DNA of 64,000 nucleotides, taken from JAUILA01 sp050289805. GTDB lineage: Bacteria; Bacteroidota; Bacteroidia; Cytophagales; Cyclobacteriaceae. Below the pieces are notes generated by a model. The model saw only the letters and a program-made list of their open reading frames with translations. It made no database searches and was not told where the DNA came from. Where the stretch lies: assembly GCA_050289805.1 (NCBI GenBank), contig JBNKGL010000019.1, forward strand, positions 1-64,000. The letters run 5' to 3'. The translations under genes and the position numbers were made by a program. Below are positions 45,380 through 54,623 of this stretch, piece by piece (the first letter of the stretch is position 1; every line of letters starts with the position of its first letter).

Positions 45380-46405
45380 CTATTTTTTCATTAGCTGACT
45401 CCCTATTAAAGATAGGGCTCCTGCGACAATTATCACAACAGTTTGCCAGGCATGAAAAATAAAGGTGAATGCGCCTGCCTTATTTTCAGGGATGGCATAC
45501 AGCATGATCAGTCCGAGCGGTACAAGTACGTGAAAACTTCCGGCGCCTCCGGGAAGAGGTATAGCCATGGCGATTCCGCCGATCACAAAAATTGTGAGCG
45601 CGGCAAAAATACCGAGATGGGCCGTTTCGGGAAATGCCAGCATCACAAAGTACATCATGAGATAGTAGAGCACCCAGATGGCAATCGAATACAAAATGAA
45701 AAGTACCCTGCTTTCCAGCCTGAACACACTAAGAACGCCGCTCTTCATGCCACGCAGCATCCGTCGTGCGTGAGTCACCATTCGCAGAGCAAAAAAGCGC
45801 CTTGTTCTGAAGATGTATCTGATGATAAAATATATTGCCACGAAGAAAATGACAGCCCCCACCAGGACCATGTAGGGAAAATTACCCCCACCTTCTCCGG
45901 TTCTTGACAACTCCCGAATTTCATCGGAGCGAAAAAAGTACATCAGCGTATCCAGTTCGACCAGAAAAGAAACGGCAATCAGAGTGATCAGGAATATCAG
46001 GTCGATTACGCGTTCGGCAACAACGGTTCCGAGGGAAACATCAACCGGAGTCTTGTTCAGCCTGTATAAATTATAACAGCGTGAAACTTCTCCGCCCCTG
46101 GGAATTACCAGGTTAATAAAATAGCCTACCATGACCGACATAAAGCCCTGCAGAAGCGAAAAGCGGTATCCCATCGGAAACAGTAGTAATTTCCACCGTT
46201 CCGCACGTATGGCGTGGCTCAGCAATGCGGCAACCGCCGAAAGGAGAAGAAAAGGCTTGTCTGCCTTGGCCCAAACCGAGACGATATAGTCCCAGCGGCT
46301 CTCTCCTTCAGCCACATCAATATTTGTATAGGAAAGCCATAACAGGAAGCCCGTTATAGCCAACATTAAAATATACTTTAGGGAGTTCTTAATCCTTTTG
46401 TTCAT
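45380..46405 (-). CDS. flippase-like integral membrane protein (UPF0104/LPG_synthase_TM)
   Basis: The 341-residue protein has about eight membrane helices with the family motifs: LLSHAIRAERWKLLL, FINLVIPRGGEVSRCYNLYRLN, then AERVIDLIFLI. The GGAGSFHVLVPLGLIMLYAIPENKAGAF segment is also characteristic. Related proteins are the membrane part of lysyl-phosphatidylglycerol synthase/flippase or the glycolipid-linked YbhN group. It is the third gene of a unit panC-panD-flippase, starting six bases after panD ends. Confidence 0.88.
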   Translation of the reverse strand: MNKRIKNSLKYILMLAITGFLLWLSYTNIDVAEGESRWDYIVSVWAKADKPFLLLSAVAALLSHAIRAERWKLLLFPMGYRFSLLQGFMSVMVGYFINLVIPRGGEVSRCYNLYRLNKTPVDVSLGTVVAERVIDLIFLITLIAVSFLVELDTLMYFFRSDEIRELSRTGEGGGNFPYMVLVGAVIFFVAIYFIIRYIFRTRRFFALRMVTHARRMLRGMKSGVLSVFRLESRVLFILYSIAIWVLYYLMMYFVMLAFPETAHLGIFAALTIFVIGGIAMAIPLPGGAGSFHVLVPLGLIMLYAIPENKAGAFTFIFHAWQTVVIIVAGALSLIGSQLMKK

Positions 46406-46411
46406 ACAGGA

Positions 46412-46762
46412 TTATTGAAGAAGCTGATTGTTTTCGTCCGGAAAGATAATACTTGGTTTGAAATTTTTCGCCTCTTCGAAGTCCATCGATGCATAAGAAA
46501 TAATAATTATTATATCACCCACCTGTGTTTTTCTGGCAGCAGGCCCGTTCATGCATATCTCGCCACTTCCTCTTTTCCCCTTGATAACATAGGTTTCAAG
46601 TCGCTCACCATTGTTCACGTTAACGATCTGCACTTTTTCTCCGGCAATTAGATTTGCAGCCTCCATCAGATCCTCATCGATTGTAATACTACCCACGTAA
46701 TGCAGTTCTGCCTGCGTTACACGTACCCGGTGGATCTTGGATTTTAAGATTTCAATATACAT
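46412..46762 (-). CDS. panD: aspartate 1-decarboxylase precursor
   Basis: I start at the ATG at 46762 (MYIEILKSKIHRVRVTQAELHYVGSITID; 116 residues). The proenzyme cleaves itself between Gly24 and Ser25 in YVGS to make the pyruvoyl group. The later motif ICMNGPAARKTQVGDIIIIISY is also conserved. It yields beta-alanine for pantothenate. It begins four bases after panC ends. Confidence 0.96.
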   Translation of the reverse strand: MYIEILKSKIHRVRVTQAELHYVGSITIDEDLMEAANLIAGEKVQIVNVNNGERLETYVIKGKRGSGEICMNGPAARKTQVGDIIIIISYASMDFEEAKNFKPSIIFPDENNQLLQ

Positions 46763-46766
46763 TTTA

Positions 46767-47615
46767 TTATTCCTTCTCAATTAAAATGTTGTCGATCAGC
46801 CGTACAGGACCAACATTTCCTGCCACACATAGCGCAACTAACTTTTTCTCAAAATGGTTCATTACAGGCTTCAAAGTTTCCGAATCAACAATTTCAAAAT
46901 ATTCAGGTACAACCCCTTGTTTTTCAAGCCATTGCATATTATCAATTTTAATTTTCCCGGGATCATCACCGGCCAGAAGCGCGGATGCACCCCGCTTCAG
47001 GGAGGCATACAACGCCGTTGCCGTTTGTCTTTCCTCAGGATTCAGGCGCATATTACGGCTCGACATTGCAAGGCCATCCGCTTCCCTCACAATAGGCTCA
47101 CAAATCAATTCAACCTGGAACGACATATCTGTTACCAGTTGACGGATGATGGCAAACTGTTGCAGGTCTTTCTGACCAAAATACGCCTTGTCGGGAGACA
47201 GGATATGGAATAATTTTGAAACTACCAATCCAACACCATTAAAATGCCCTGGCCTGAATTTGCCCTCCATCACCTCTTCCAGCATACCAAAATGCAGCGA
47301 CATACGGGGGTTTTCCCTGTACATCTCTTCTTCTCCCGGTAAAAAAACAGCATCGCAACCTTCTTGTTCAAGAATAGATAAATCCTTGTCCCAATGCCGT
47401 GGATAAAGTTTAAGGTCTTCCGGATTGTTGAATTGAGTGGGGTTAACGAATATGCTGCATACAGAAATATCATTATCCCGCTTGCAGGCTCCCAGCAATG
47501 ACAAATGGCCCTGGTGCAGTGCCCCCATTGTAGGCACTAATCCAATGCTTTTCTGCATCAAACGCTGCGTTCGCAGGTATTCCTGAATAGGCTCAATCTG
47601 ATTAAAAACCTCCAT
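46767..47615 (-). CDS. panC: pantothenate synthetase
   Basis: With the start at the ATG at 47615 the protein has 282 residues, the usual length; the frame to 47672 is an extension with no family match. Motifs include GLVPTMGALHQGHLSLL (the HxGH nucleotide site), SIFVNPTQFNNPEDLKLYPR, FRPGHFNGVGLVVSKLF, FGQKDLQQFAIIRQLV and MSSRNMRL. It joins pantoate and beta-alanine with ATP. Promoter-like box at 47648-47655 (minus strand). Confidence 0.96.
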   Translation of the reverse strand: MEVFNQIEPIQEYLRTQRLMQKSIGLVPTMGALHQGHLSLLGACKRDNDISVCSIFVNPTQFNNPEDLKLYPRHWDKDLSILEQEGCDAVFLPGEEEMYRENPRMSLHFGMLEEVMEGKFRPGHFNGVGLVVSKLFHILSPDKAYFGQKDLQQFAIIRQLVTDMSFQVELICEPIVREADGLAMSSRNMRLNPEERQTATALYASLKRGASALLAGDDPGKIKIDNMQWLEKQGVVPEYFEIVDSETLKPVMNHFEKKLVALCVAGNVGPVRLIDNILIEKE

Positions 47616-47647
47616 GAGGAACGGGACAATTGCCTGTAAAATGGATG

Positions 47648-47655
47648 CAAAAGTA
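47648..47655 (-). promoter_or_regulatory. -7 promoter element of panC
   Basis: Minus-strand TACTTTTG fits TAnnTTTG and ends 33 bases before the panC start codon. No clear TTG partner is seen at the right spacing. It is divergent from the box at 47699. Confidence 0.45.
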
Positions 47656-47698
47656 GGTTTTTCAAAATACAATATGTGGATAACCGGTGAAAATTTTG

Positions 47699-47706
47699 TA
47701 TTTTTG
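47699..47706 (+). promoter_or_regulatory. -7 promoter element of the GT5-like gene
   Basis: TATTTTTG fits TAnnTTTG and ends 34 bases before the start codon at 47741. With the minus-strand box at 47648 it gives a divergent promoter pair in the 125-base gap between panC and this gene. Confidence 0.45.
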
Positions 47707-47740
47707 TGTCTTGTTTAAGGCAAATCAAACCCCCTTTAAT

Positions 47741-48547
47741 ATGTCAAAACTTCGTATTCTTTATGTAGCCAGCGAAATTAATCCCTTTCTTAAAACTTCC
47801 GAAGTAGCTGAATTCGTGAGAAAATTGCCCCAGGCAATGCAGGAAAAAGGAATGGAGATCAGAATTTTAGTGCCGCGATTCGGTTTGATCAACGAACGCA
47901 AGAACCGGTTGCATGAAGTGGTGCGTCTGTCGGGAATCAACATCGCTATTGGCGAAGAGGAAAAACCACTCGTAATAAAGGTTGCCTCGATTCCTAATGC
48001 GAAGCTTCAGGTTTATTTCATCGACAATGAAGATTATTTCCACCGGAAGTCGGTCTTCCATGATAAGGAAAATAATTTCTATGCAGATAATGATGAACGT
48101 GCCATTTTCTTCTGCAAAGGTGTGATCGAGACTGTCCGTAAACTTGGATGGGCTCCCGATATTGTACATTGCAATGACTGGATGACAAGCCTCATCCCAT
48201 TGTATTTGAAGACTACTTATAAAAATGATCCGTTATTTAAAAACACCAAGACTGTTTTTACCGTATACGATACACCGTTCAAGCACAAATTTAGCACAGA
48301 TCTGCTGGATAAGGTTAGAATGATGGATATCGATGATGGCATGCTTCAGAACCTGAAGACAGCGGATTATCTTGGATTCATTAAACTTGGAATGGAATTT
48401 TCAGATGCCGTTATCAAAGCAGAGGAGAATTCTACCTTGAACGGTATGTTTGAAGAAATGACCGAACAAAAGAAGTTTGAAGTAATTGAAAACGACGACA
48501 ACATTACCGACTCTTATTACAATCTATATAATGAACTTGCGGGCTAG
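47741..48547 (+). CDS. orphan starch/glycogen synthase N-terminal (GT5-like) domain protein
   Basis: I start at the ATG at 47741 (MSKLRILYVASEINPFLKTSEVAEFVRKLP; 268 residues). This is the N-terminal half of an ADP-glucose-type glycogen/starch synthase, with VHCNDWMTSLIPLYLKT and VFTVYDTPF segments. The KxGGL loop is altered (residues KTSEVAE), and the C-terminal catalytic half with the sugar-nucleotide site is missing. It is followed directly by the DUF4270 gene, which starts within its last codons. Glycogen synthesis is therefore unlikely; a regulatory or altered role is possible. Confidence 0.75.
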   Translation: MSKLRILYVASEINPFLKTSEVAEFVRKLPQAMQEKGMEIRILVPRFGLINERKNRLHEVVRLSGINIAIGEEEKPLVIKVASIPNAKLQVYFIDNEDYFHRKSVFHDKENNFYADNDERAIFFCKGVIETVRKLGWAPDIVHCNDWMTSLIPLYLKTTYKNDPLFKNTKTVFTVYDTPFKHKFSTDLLDKVRMMDIDDGMLQNLKTADYLGFIKLGMEFSDAVIKAEENSTLNGMFEEMTEQKKFEVIENDDNITDSYYNLYNELAG

Positions 48548-49970
48548 ACTATTGGGACTGATGCTTCTGTCAGTCCCTCTATTTTTTTCGTGTGGAGAGG
48601 AAGAAAATACCATTGGATTACCCCCTGAGAATGATCTGGGGATTTTTTTTGTAGAAATACCGTTGCGCGATTATGTCTCGCAGGTCTGGGTGGATGATAT
48701 ATCTTCCCGGGCAAGAGACGCCGTGCTTGTCGGAAGCTACATGGATGAACACTTCGGATTTATTAAAGCAGAGCATTTTTCAGAAATCCTGCTGCCCGAA
48801 GTAAATCCAGGCAAAAAATTCCAGGCAGATGCGTCTTTTGATTCCCTCGTACTGGAGTTGCGTATCAACGGCCTTACCGGAAACCAGTTGATTGCAACAC
48901 AGCAGGGTATTGAAATATACCAGCTTGCGGATACCATCCAGGCGTTTGAACAGAATTATTACAATTACTCCACCCAGGATGTGGGCATAAAGCTGGGTGA
49001 AAAGAGCTTTTATGTTTACCCCGATTCGGTCGGATTAAACTTCAGCGACACCAATTTACCGGATTCGGCAGATGAGCGATCGCTCTATGATAATAATGGT
49101 GACTACATCTATATGACACGGGTGACCCTGGATCCGGCTTTTGGCCAGCAATTTTTCCAGGATATGAAATCTGACACAACAAGTTCATCACCTTTTGCGA
49201 GCAGTACAGATTTTGCCGCTTATTTCAAGGGCCTGAACTTCCGCAGTCCGCAAACAAACAGCGCCATTATCAGATATTCCCCCTTCGACAGCCGTACCCG
49301 GATGGTCGTATATTATTCACAGGTGGAAGATGATACATTACGGCAAAAATCCGTAAAATTTGGACTGAGCCGCACCATTAATTACAACAATATTGTTCCA
49401 AATCGTGACCAGGGATGGATGGGTTCTGATTTTGATGAGATCACGTCATTCTATGAACAAATAAAACTGGATACTGGCTATGCCTATGGGCAGGCGGGGA
49501 CGAATTTATTCATGAGCCTTGATATGTCACCCTTTTATGCGTTTGCAGACACAGTTGGGAATCCAATCATTCAAAATGCCGTGTTACTTTTTGAAGATAT
49601 CTCCGGGGAACAGTCAGATGAAGACGCGATGCTGGAACTGCCAAATTTCATTTCGTTTCAGCTCACAACAAAAGACAGCCTCCAGGCAGGATTTTTCAAC
49701 GTAGTTCCGGAAGTATTTTCAGAATTCCCTCGTACGGGTGTTGAATATGATGATGATATCAATGGATATAGGGTTGAGATTCCTTTATATTTACAATCAT
49801 TGGTGACAGGACGGAATGAGTTCGATCAGGTAATTATATCTGTTTCAGATGTTGATCCTTCCACGGGACAAATCCGGCCTGAAAACCGTTCTTTCAAGCG
49901 AATAATCGCTGATAAGGACAACATGAAAATTCGATTGTATTATACTATTCCTAACTCAAATACGGAGTAA
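48531..49970 (+). CDS. DUF4270 domain-containing lipoprotein
   Basis: The start is the ATG at 48531 (479 residues), inside the end of the GT5-like gene by 17 bases. The signal MNLRARLLGLMLLSVPLFFSC has a lipobox FFSC. The rest is a beta-rich extracellular domain of the Bacteroidota-specific DUF4270 family. Its function is unknown. It lies two bases before glmS, so the three plus-strand genes probably form one transcript. Confidence 0.85.
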   Translation: MNLRARLLGLMLLSVPLFFSCGEEENTIGLPPENDLGIFFVEIPLRDYVSQVWVDDISSRARDAVLVGSYMDEHFGFIKAEHFSEILLPEVNPGKKFQADASFDSLVLELRINGLTGNQLIATQQGIEIYQLADTIQAFEQNYYNYSTQDVGIKLGEKSFYVYPDSVGLNFSDTNLPDSADERSLYDNNGDYIYMTRVTLDPAFGQQFFQDMKSDTTSSSPFASSTDFAAYFKGLNFRSPQTNSAIIRYSPFDSRTRMVVYYSQVEDDTLRQKSVKFGLSRTINYNNIVPNRDQGWMGSDFDEITSFYEQIKLDTGYAYGQAGTNLFMSLDMSPFYAFADTVGNPIIQNAVLLFEDISGEQSDEDAMLELPNFISFQLTTKDSLQAGFFNVVPEVFSEFPRTGVEYDDDINGYRVEIPLYLQSLVTGRNEFDQVIISVSDVDPSTGQIRPENRSFKRIIADKDNMKIRLYYTIPNSNTE

Positions 49971-49972
49971 TT

Positions 49973-51808
49973 ATGTGTGGAATTGTTGCTTATGTCGGTC
50001 AGAAGCCTGCACATGAGGTAATTATAAAAGGCCTGAAAAGACTTGAATACCGCGGATATGACAGCGCGGGTATTGCCCTGATGAATGACGGCCTCAATAT
50101 TTACAAGAAAAAAGGTCGTGTTGCAGAACTGGAAAATTATCTGAAAGATAAAAATCTTGACAGCACCATCGGCATCGGTCATACAAGATGGGCTACTCAT
50201 GGAGAGCCAAACGATGCCAATGCACACCCCCACTATTCCTACAGCAAGAACCTGGCAATTATCCATAATGGAATTATTGAGAATTACTCTGTACTCCGCC
50301 AGGAACTGGTCAATAAAGGCCATACCTTCATGAGTGAAACTGATTCTGAAGTTTTTATTCATTTCATCGAAGACATTCAGATCAACAATGACTGTACGCT
50401 GGAAGAAGCCGTTCGCCTGGCATTGAATAAAGTTGTGGGTGCCTATGCCATCGTGATCATGTCGAAAGAAAATCCCGATATGCTCATCGCAGCACGCAAA
50501 GGAAGTCCGCTCGTGATCGGAGTAGGAAAAAATGAATTCTTCCTGGCATCAGATGCTACCCCGATTGTAGAATATACCAACGAAGTCGTCTACCTGAATG
50601 ATCTTGAAATTGCCGTCATCGACAATAACGAACTGAATATTCGTACCATTCAGGATATCCCGATGACTCCCTATATCCATACGCTCGACATGGAGCTGGA
50701 AGCCATTGAAAAAGGTGGCTATGAGCATTTCATGCTTAAAGAGATTTATGAGCAGCCTCGTTCAATTGGTGATTGTATGCGGGGAAGGCTGGATGCAAAC
50801 AATGGACGTCTCGTATTGGGCGGCATCCGTGAATATGCCAATAAACTCATAAATGCAGACCGGATCATCATTGTAGCATGTGGAACTTCATGGCACGCAG
50901 GCCTCGTAGCAGAATATTTCTTTGAAGAGTTTTGCCGTATTCCCGTTGAAGTGGAGTATGCATCAGAATTCAGATACCGAAACCCGGTAATCAAGGAAGG
51001 TGATGTAGTGATTGCCATTTCTCAGTCGGGTGAAACCGCAGATACACTTGCCGCTATTGAGCTGGCCAAATCTAAGGGTGCCATCATATTCGGAGTATGT
51101 AATGTGGTGGGATCATCCATCGCAAGAACAAGCCACGAAGGAGCCTATACCCATGCCGGTCCTGAAATTGGTGTTGCCAGTACAAAGGCATTCACGGCGC
51201 AGCTCACCGTATTAAACATGATCGCCCTTCGGGTAGCGCATAGCAAGGGTACAATTACAGAAAGCAGGTATCATGAGTTACTTGTGGAACTGGAAAATAT
51301 TCCGTTAAAGGTAGAACAGGCTCTGAAGCTCGATGCCCAGATAGAGCATATTTCCAATGAGTTCAAGGATTCAAGGAATTTCCTGTACCTGGGAAGGGGC
51401 TATAATTTCCCGGTTGCGCTCGAAGGTGCATTAAAGCTTAAGGAGATCTCTTACATTCATGCGGAAGGATACCCCGCAGCCGAAATGAAACACGGTCCGA
51501 TTGCGCTTATTGATGAAGAAATGCCAGTCGTATTTATCGCTACCCGCGATAGTTCATATGATAAGGTTGTTTCCAATATTCAGGAAGTAAAGGCTCGTAA
51601 AGGTCGTGTGATCGCCATCGTAACAGAAGGAGACGCGCTTATACCTCAAATGGCAGAATTTGTCATTGAAGTTCCGCGGACAGATGAAGCGCTGATGCCG
51701 ATGGTGTCTGTAATCCCTTTACAGCTTCTCTCCTATCACATTGCAGTCATGCGCGGGTGTAATGTAGATCAGCCACGAAACCTGGCAAAGTCGGTTACGG
51801 TGGAATAA
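49973..51808 (+). CDS. glmS: glutamine-fructose-6-phosphate aminotransferase (isomerizing)
   Basis: The 611-residue enzyme makes glucosamine-6-phosphate from fructose-6-phosphate and glutamine, the entry to amino-sugar and cell-wall synthesis. Cys2 (MCGIVAYVG) is the glutaminase nucleophile; residues of about 1-220 form that domain. Two SIS domains follow, with IACGTSWHAG, ISQSGETADT, GVASTKAFTAQ, RGYNFPVALEGALKLKEISYIHAEGYPA, and the normal C-terminus NLAKSVTVE. Its last 40 bases (from 51769) are repeated exactly at 60149-60188, beyond the nos island. Confidence 0.97.
   Translation: MCGIVAYVGQKPAHEVIIKGLKRLEYRGYDSAGIALMNDGLNIYKKKGRVAELENYLKDKNLDSTIGIGHTRWATHGEPNDANAHPHYSYSKNLAIIHNGIIENYSVLRQELVNKGHTFMSETDSEVFIHFIEDIQINNDCTLEEAVRLALNKVVGAYAIVIMSKENPDMLIAARKGSPLVIGVGKNEFFLASDATPIVEYTNEVVYLNDLEIAVIDNNELNIRTIQDIPMTPYIHTLDMELEAIEKGGYEHFMLKEIYEQPRSIGDCMRGRLDANNGRLVLGGIREYANKLINADRIIIVACGTSWHAGLVAEYFFEEFCRIPVEVEYASEFRYRNPVIKEGDVVIAISQSGETADTLAAIELAKSKGAIIFGVCNVVGSSIARTSHEGAYTHAGPEIGVASTKAFTAQLTVLNMIALRVAHSKGTITESRYHELLVELENIPLKVEQALKLDAQIEHISNEFKDSRNFLYLGRGYNFPVALEGALKLKEISYIHAEGYPAAEMKHGPIALIDEEMPVVFIATRDSSYDKVVSNIQEVKARKGRVIAIVTEGDALIPQMAEFVIEVPRTDEALMPMVSVIPLQLLSYHIAVMRGCNVDQPRNLAKSVTVE
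51769..51808 (+). repeat. left 40-bp direct repeat (glmS 3' end; proposed attL)
   Basis: These 40 bases are identical to 60149-60188. They cover the last 13 codons of glmS, TAA included, and end at the last A of the stop codon. Sequence differs on both sides (a/t at the left, g/t at the right), so the match is bounded. Taken as the left junction of the integrated nos segment. Confidence 0.9.
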
Positions 51809-51905
51809 GCAAATATTAGCTCAAATTCTACAGACCATGTGTTAAAGGCGTTTTTCAACATAACTCTTTTGGAATGACAGCCTGTAAAAATCCAGCACAT
51901 CGTAC

Positions 51906-52688
51906 TTAGAAATCTTTTTGTTTTGCGGAAGAAACAAAACACCAGAGTGGGAGGATTGTCCAGAGGATAAGTGCTAAAAATGATATACTAAGGCCGAGCT
52001 GTGTACCCATAAATGACTTAAATACCGCACCTGTATATCCAAGCAATGCTGAAATATCAAGCTTAAGCAGGATCAGGATACGTGAAAGATCTATTGGGTT
52101 CAAAATAGTGGCACATAGGGAGAAGACGTCCAATGGATAATCCTCAAAGATGACAAGGGATAGAAGAAATAAACCGTCATAGACCACTGCCATAAATAAC
52201 CAAAGAAGTATCGCGTAGCCAAAACCTTTAATCTTATTCTCATTTGCCAATGCAATATTAAATGCGAGTCCGGAGAAGATGGCGGTAAGAAATGAACCTA
52301 TAAGGATCAGGAGCATAAAATCAAATATCACGTTACTTCTGAATAGCCCATATGCAAGAAATGGGATACCCAGTCCCAACAACAGGCTTAACATTAGCGA
52401 TCCTGTGACACCAAAATATTGACCCATAAATATCGAACTGCGCCTTGTCGGTTGTGCCAGCAATAATTCAGTGAATTCACGTGAATTATAAAAATACATA
52501 ACACCAAATATTGTGGCGATCAGCGGAATCAAAATAATAATCACATTCATGAGTGTAATTATTGCCTTTGATAAATCGTTGTTCAGAAATAAAAGAACAA
52601 ACCCCAGCAATAAATAAAACAAGAAGTAAACATAAGTCCACCGACTTCTTATCAGATCAAAAAAGGTATACTTGAGAATTTTAAACAT
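51906..52688 (-). CDS. nosY: nos cluster ABC transporter permease NosY
   Basis: A 260-residue protein of about six membrane helices, starting MFKILKYTFFDLIRSRWTYVYFLFYLLLGF. It fits the ABC-2 permease NosY that works with NosF and NosD in building the copper site of nitrous oxide reductase. The segment FYNSREFTELLLAQPTRRSSIFMGQYFG is typical of these permeases. Its start overlaps the end of nosF by eight bases. It is the last gene of the nos operon, about 97 bases from the left repeat. No strong terminator is visible after it. Confidence 0.88.
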   Translation of the reverse strand: MFKILKYTFFDLIRSRWTYVYFLFYLLLGFVLLFLNNDLSKAIITLMNVIIILIPLIATIFGVMYFYNSREFTELLLAQPTRRSSIFMGQYFGVTGSLMLSLLLGLGIPFLAYGLFRSNVIFDFMLLILIGSFLTAIFSGLAFNIALANENKIKGFGYAILLWLFMAVVYDGLFLLSLVIFEDYPLDVFSLCATILNPIDLSRILILLKLDISALLGYTGAVFKSFMGTQLGLSISFLALILWTILPLWCFVSSAKQKDF

Positions 52689-53388
52689 GATTTTCCATTG
52701 TTATTGCCGCAATGGCATGTTCCAGGTCTGTTTGCTTGGTTTTCACAAGCAATGCGGATAAACTCCCTTTAAAATAAATATCTCCCTCGAGTAAATAAAT
52801 TACTTCATCGGCCATCTCCTCTACGAATTGCAGAATATGGGTAGTGATCACGATAGTCCTCCCTGATTCTTTTTTTTTACGAATCAGGTCTTTCAAGACC
52901 AGCAATGCATTGGGGTCAAGGCCGGAAGTAGGTTCATCCAAAACCAAAATTGGGTTGTCGAACATGAATGTCAGCAAAAGGTTTACCTTTTGCTTGGTAC
53001 CCCCCGAGAGGTTGTCCAGTTTCTTATCTAAAAATGGTTCAAGATGAAATTGCTCGATCAGAATAAATTCGTCACTCTCCTGGCCCCGAAGATCCTTAAT
53101 CATATTGATAAGTTCCATCACACGTATGTTACCTGGAAAATTCGCGATTTGGGGAAGGTAATTAATCTTGCGGCGGTACATCCATTGACGCGTGACAGGT
53201 TCGCCGGAAATTGTAATTTGTCCCTTATCCGGTATTACAAGTCCCAAAATACTTTTGATGAGCGTGGTCTTCCCGGAACCATTTGGCCCCAAAATAGCAT
53301 ATATCCCACCCTCAGGGATCTCAAGGTCTAATCCATTCAAAACGTTATTATTCCCAAACCGTTTGTATAGTTCCTTAATTAGTATCAT
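52681..53388 (-). CDS. nosF: nos cluster ABC transporter ATPase NosF
   Basis: A 235-residue ATPase. Walker A is LGPNGSGKTT (about residues 34-43), the signature is LSGGTKQKVNLL, and Walker B with the catalytic Glu is ILVLDEPTSGLD, followed by VITTHILQF (H-loop). It should power the NosFYD transporter, thought to deliver a sulfur species to assemble the CuZ centre. It overlaps nosD by four bases and nosY by eight. Confidence 0.93.
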   Translation of the reverse strand: MILIKELYKRFGNNNVLNGLDLEIPEGGIYAILGPNGSGKTTLIKSILGLVIPDKGQITISGEPVTRQWMYRRKINYLPQIANFPGNIRVMELINMIKDLRGQESDEFILIEQFHLEPFLDKKLDNLSGGTKQKVNLLLTFMFDNPILVLDEPTSGLDPNALLVLKDLIRKKKESGRTIVITTHILQFVEEMADEVIYLLEGDIYFKGSLSALLVKTKQTDLEHAIAAITMENHV

Positions 53389-54623
53389 TGAAATTTCCTC
53401 ATTCTTGGTTCTGAATCCATAAGATTATCCGGTGTAAAAACGGGAGCGACTCTTTCGGAAAAATCGATGATGTCCATAAATAAACTTCTCAGAAGAATCA
53501 GGGTCTCAGGAGTACGACTTACAACATAGGAAAAAAGTTTTACAGGTCGGTATGGAATATCTCCAACACCATCCTTATTCAGATCATATCCAGCATAACT
53601 ACTCCAATAATTACCGTTAAAGGAATTATCATTGATATTGGAATTATAGGAAAGATCGAATGAATTATGGAGAAAGTTATTCCCTGTAAACGCGTTGGAA
53701 TAACATGCCCCGAGCACTTTTATCGCCCAGCCATTGCTGATAAACTGGTTTGACGTGTAGTTAATACGGTTTGAACCCTCGATATTTATGGCAATTGTAT
53801 TTTCCTCAAACACATTATGATGTATTTCAGCATCATTAATTTCCTTCAACAGCATCCCGTAGGAGGCTGTACCCCAATTTTTTCGAAATGTATTACGGCT
53901 CATAATGATTCTGCGTGAAAACATTACTGCTACACCCGCACCATTATTTTCAAATATGTTTTCGTTATAAACATTATCATTCGAAAACATAAAATGTAGT
54001 CCATACCTCAAATTGTCATGACTGTAATTTTTTTCTATGCGAATTGAATCTGAAAACTCAAGATAGATGCCGTCCCTGGTTTTCTCCAAACGATTATTTG
54101 AAACAAGTATATTTTTTGAATACCATAACTGAATGCCATTGCCTGAATTATATTCATCAACTGCATTCCCCTTAATAGTATTTCCGCAAACAATTCCATG
54201 AGTTGATTTTTCGAGGTAAATTCCAAAAAATAAATTTTCAAAAACATTATCCGAAATAAAAAAATCCCGGCTTCCCACCACTCGTAACGCTGCATGATCG
54301 GAGGTGTAACTAACACCAACATTTCGTATCAGGAGGCCCTGAATAGACACCCCATCAGACGTAACGCGTAAGATCTCACCCTGTTTCATGCCGTCAATTA
54401 CCGGATAATCCTCGCCGATGATTGTCAGAGGTTTATCCACAATGATATTGAACTCTTTATAAATTCCCGACTTGATCAAAATTGTATCAGATGGTTTGGC
54501 GAGTTGAATTGCCGCTTTTATAGAAGAGATTTCACAACTTCCGCAAACCGTTAATTCTTGAGCGTACGCATTGAAATAAATGGCAAAGAAAACAACTGAA
54601 CCCATGAAGAATGACCGTCTCAT
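53385..54623 (-). CDS. nosD: NosD periplasmic copper-site maturation protein
   Basis: The 412-residue exported protein has a signal peptide of about 20 residues (ending AYAQ) followed by a right-handed parallel beta-helix built of repeats such as NGIQLWYSKNILVSNNRLEK and DGIYLEFSDSIRIEKN, matching the NosD/CASH repeat type. The C-terminal part has GNYWSSYAGYDLNKDGVGDIPYRPV, a conserved NosD block. It supports assembly of the CuZ centre with NosFY. Two counted lines of this gene are AT-rich (33 % G+C). Confidence 0.93.
   Translation of the reverse strand: MRRSFFMGSVVFFAIYFNAYAQELTVCGSCEISSIKAAIQLAKPSDTILIKSGIYKEFNIIVDKPLTIIGEDYPVIDGMKQGEILRVTSDGVSIQGLLIRNVGVSYTSDHAALRVVGSRDFFISDNVFENLFFGIYLEKSTHGIVCGNTIKGNAVDEYNSGNGIQLWYSKNILVSNNRLEKTRDGIYLEFSDSIRIEKNYSHDNLRYGLHFMFSNDNVYNENIFENNGAGVAVMFSRRIIMSRNTFRKNWGTASYGMLLKEINDAEIHHNVFEENTIAINIEGSNRINYTSNQFISNGWAIKVLGACYSNAFTGNNFLHNSFDLSYNSNINDNSFNGNYWSSYAGYDLNKDGVGDIPYRPVKLFSYVVSRTPETLILLRSLFMDIIDFSERVAPVFTPDNLMDSEPRMRKFQ

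Noticed and set aside
45214..45462. Possible 82-residue plus-strand gene
   Set aside because: It overlaps the end of the flippase gene on the other strand and has no family features.
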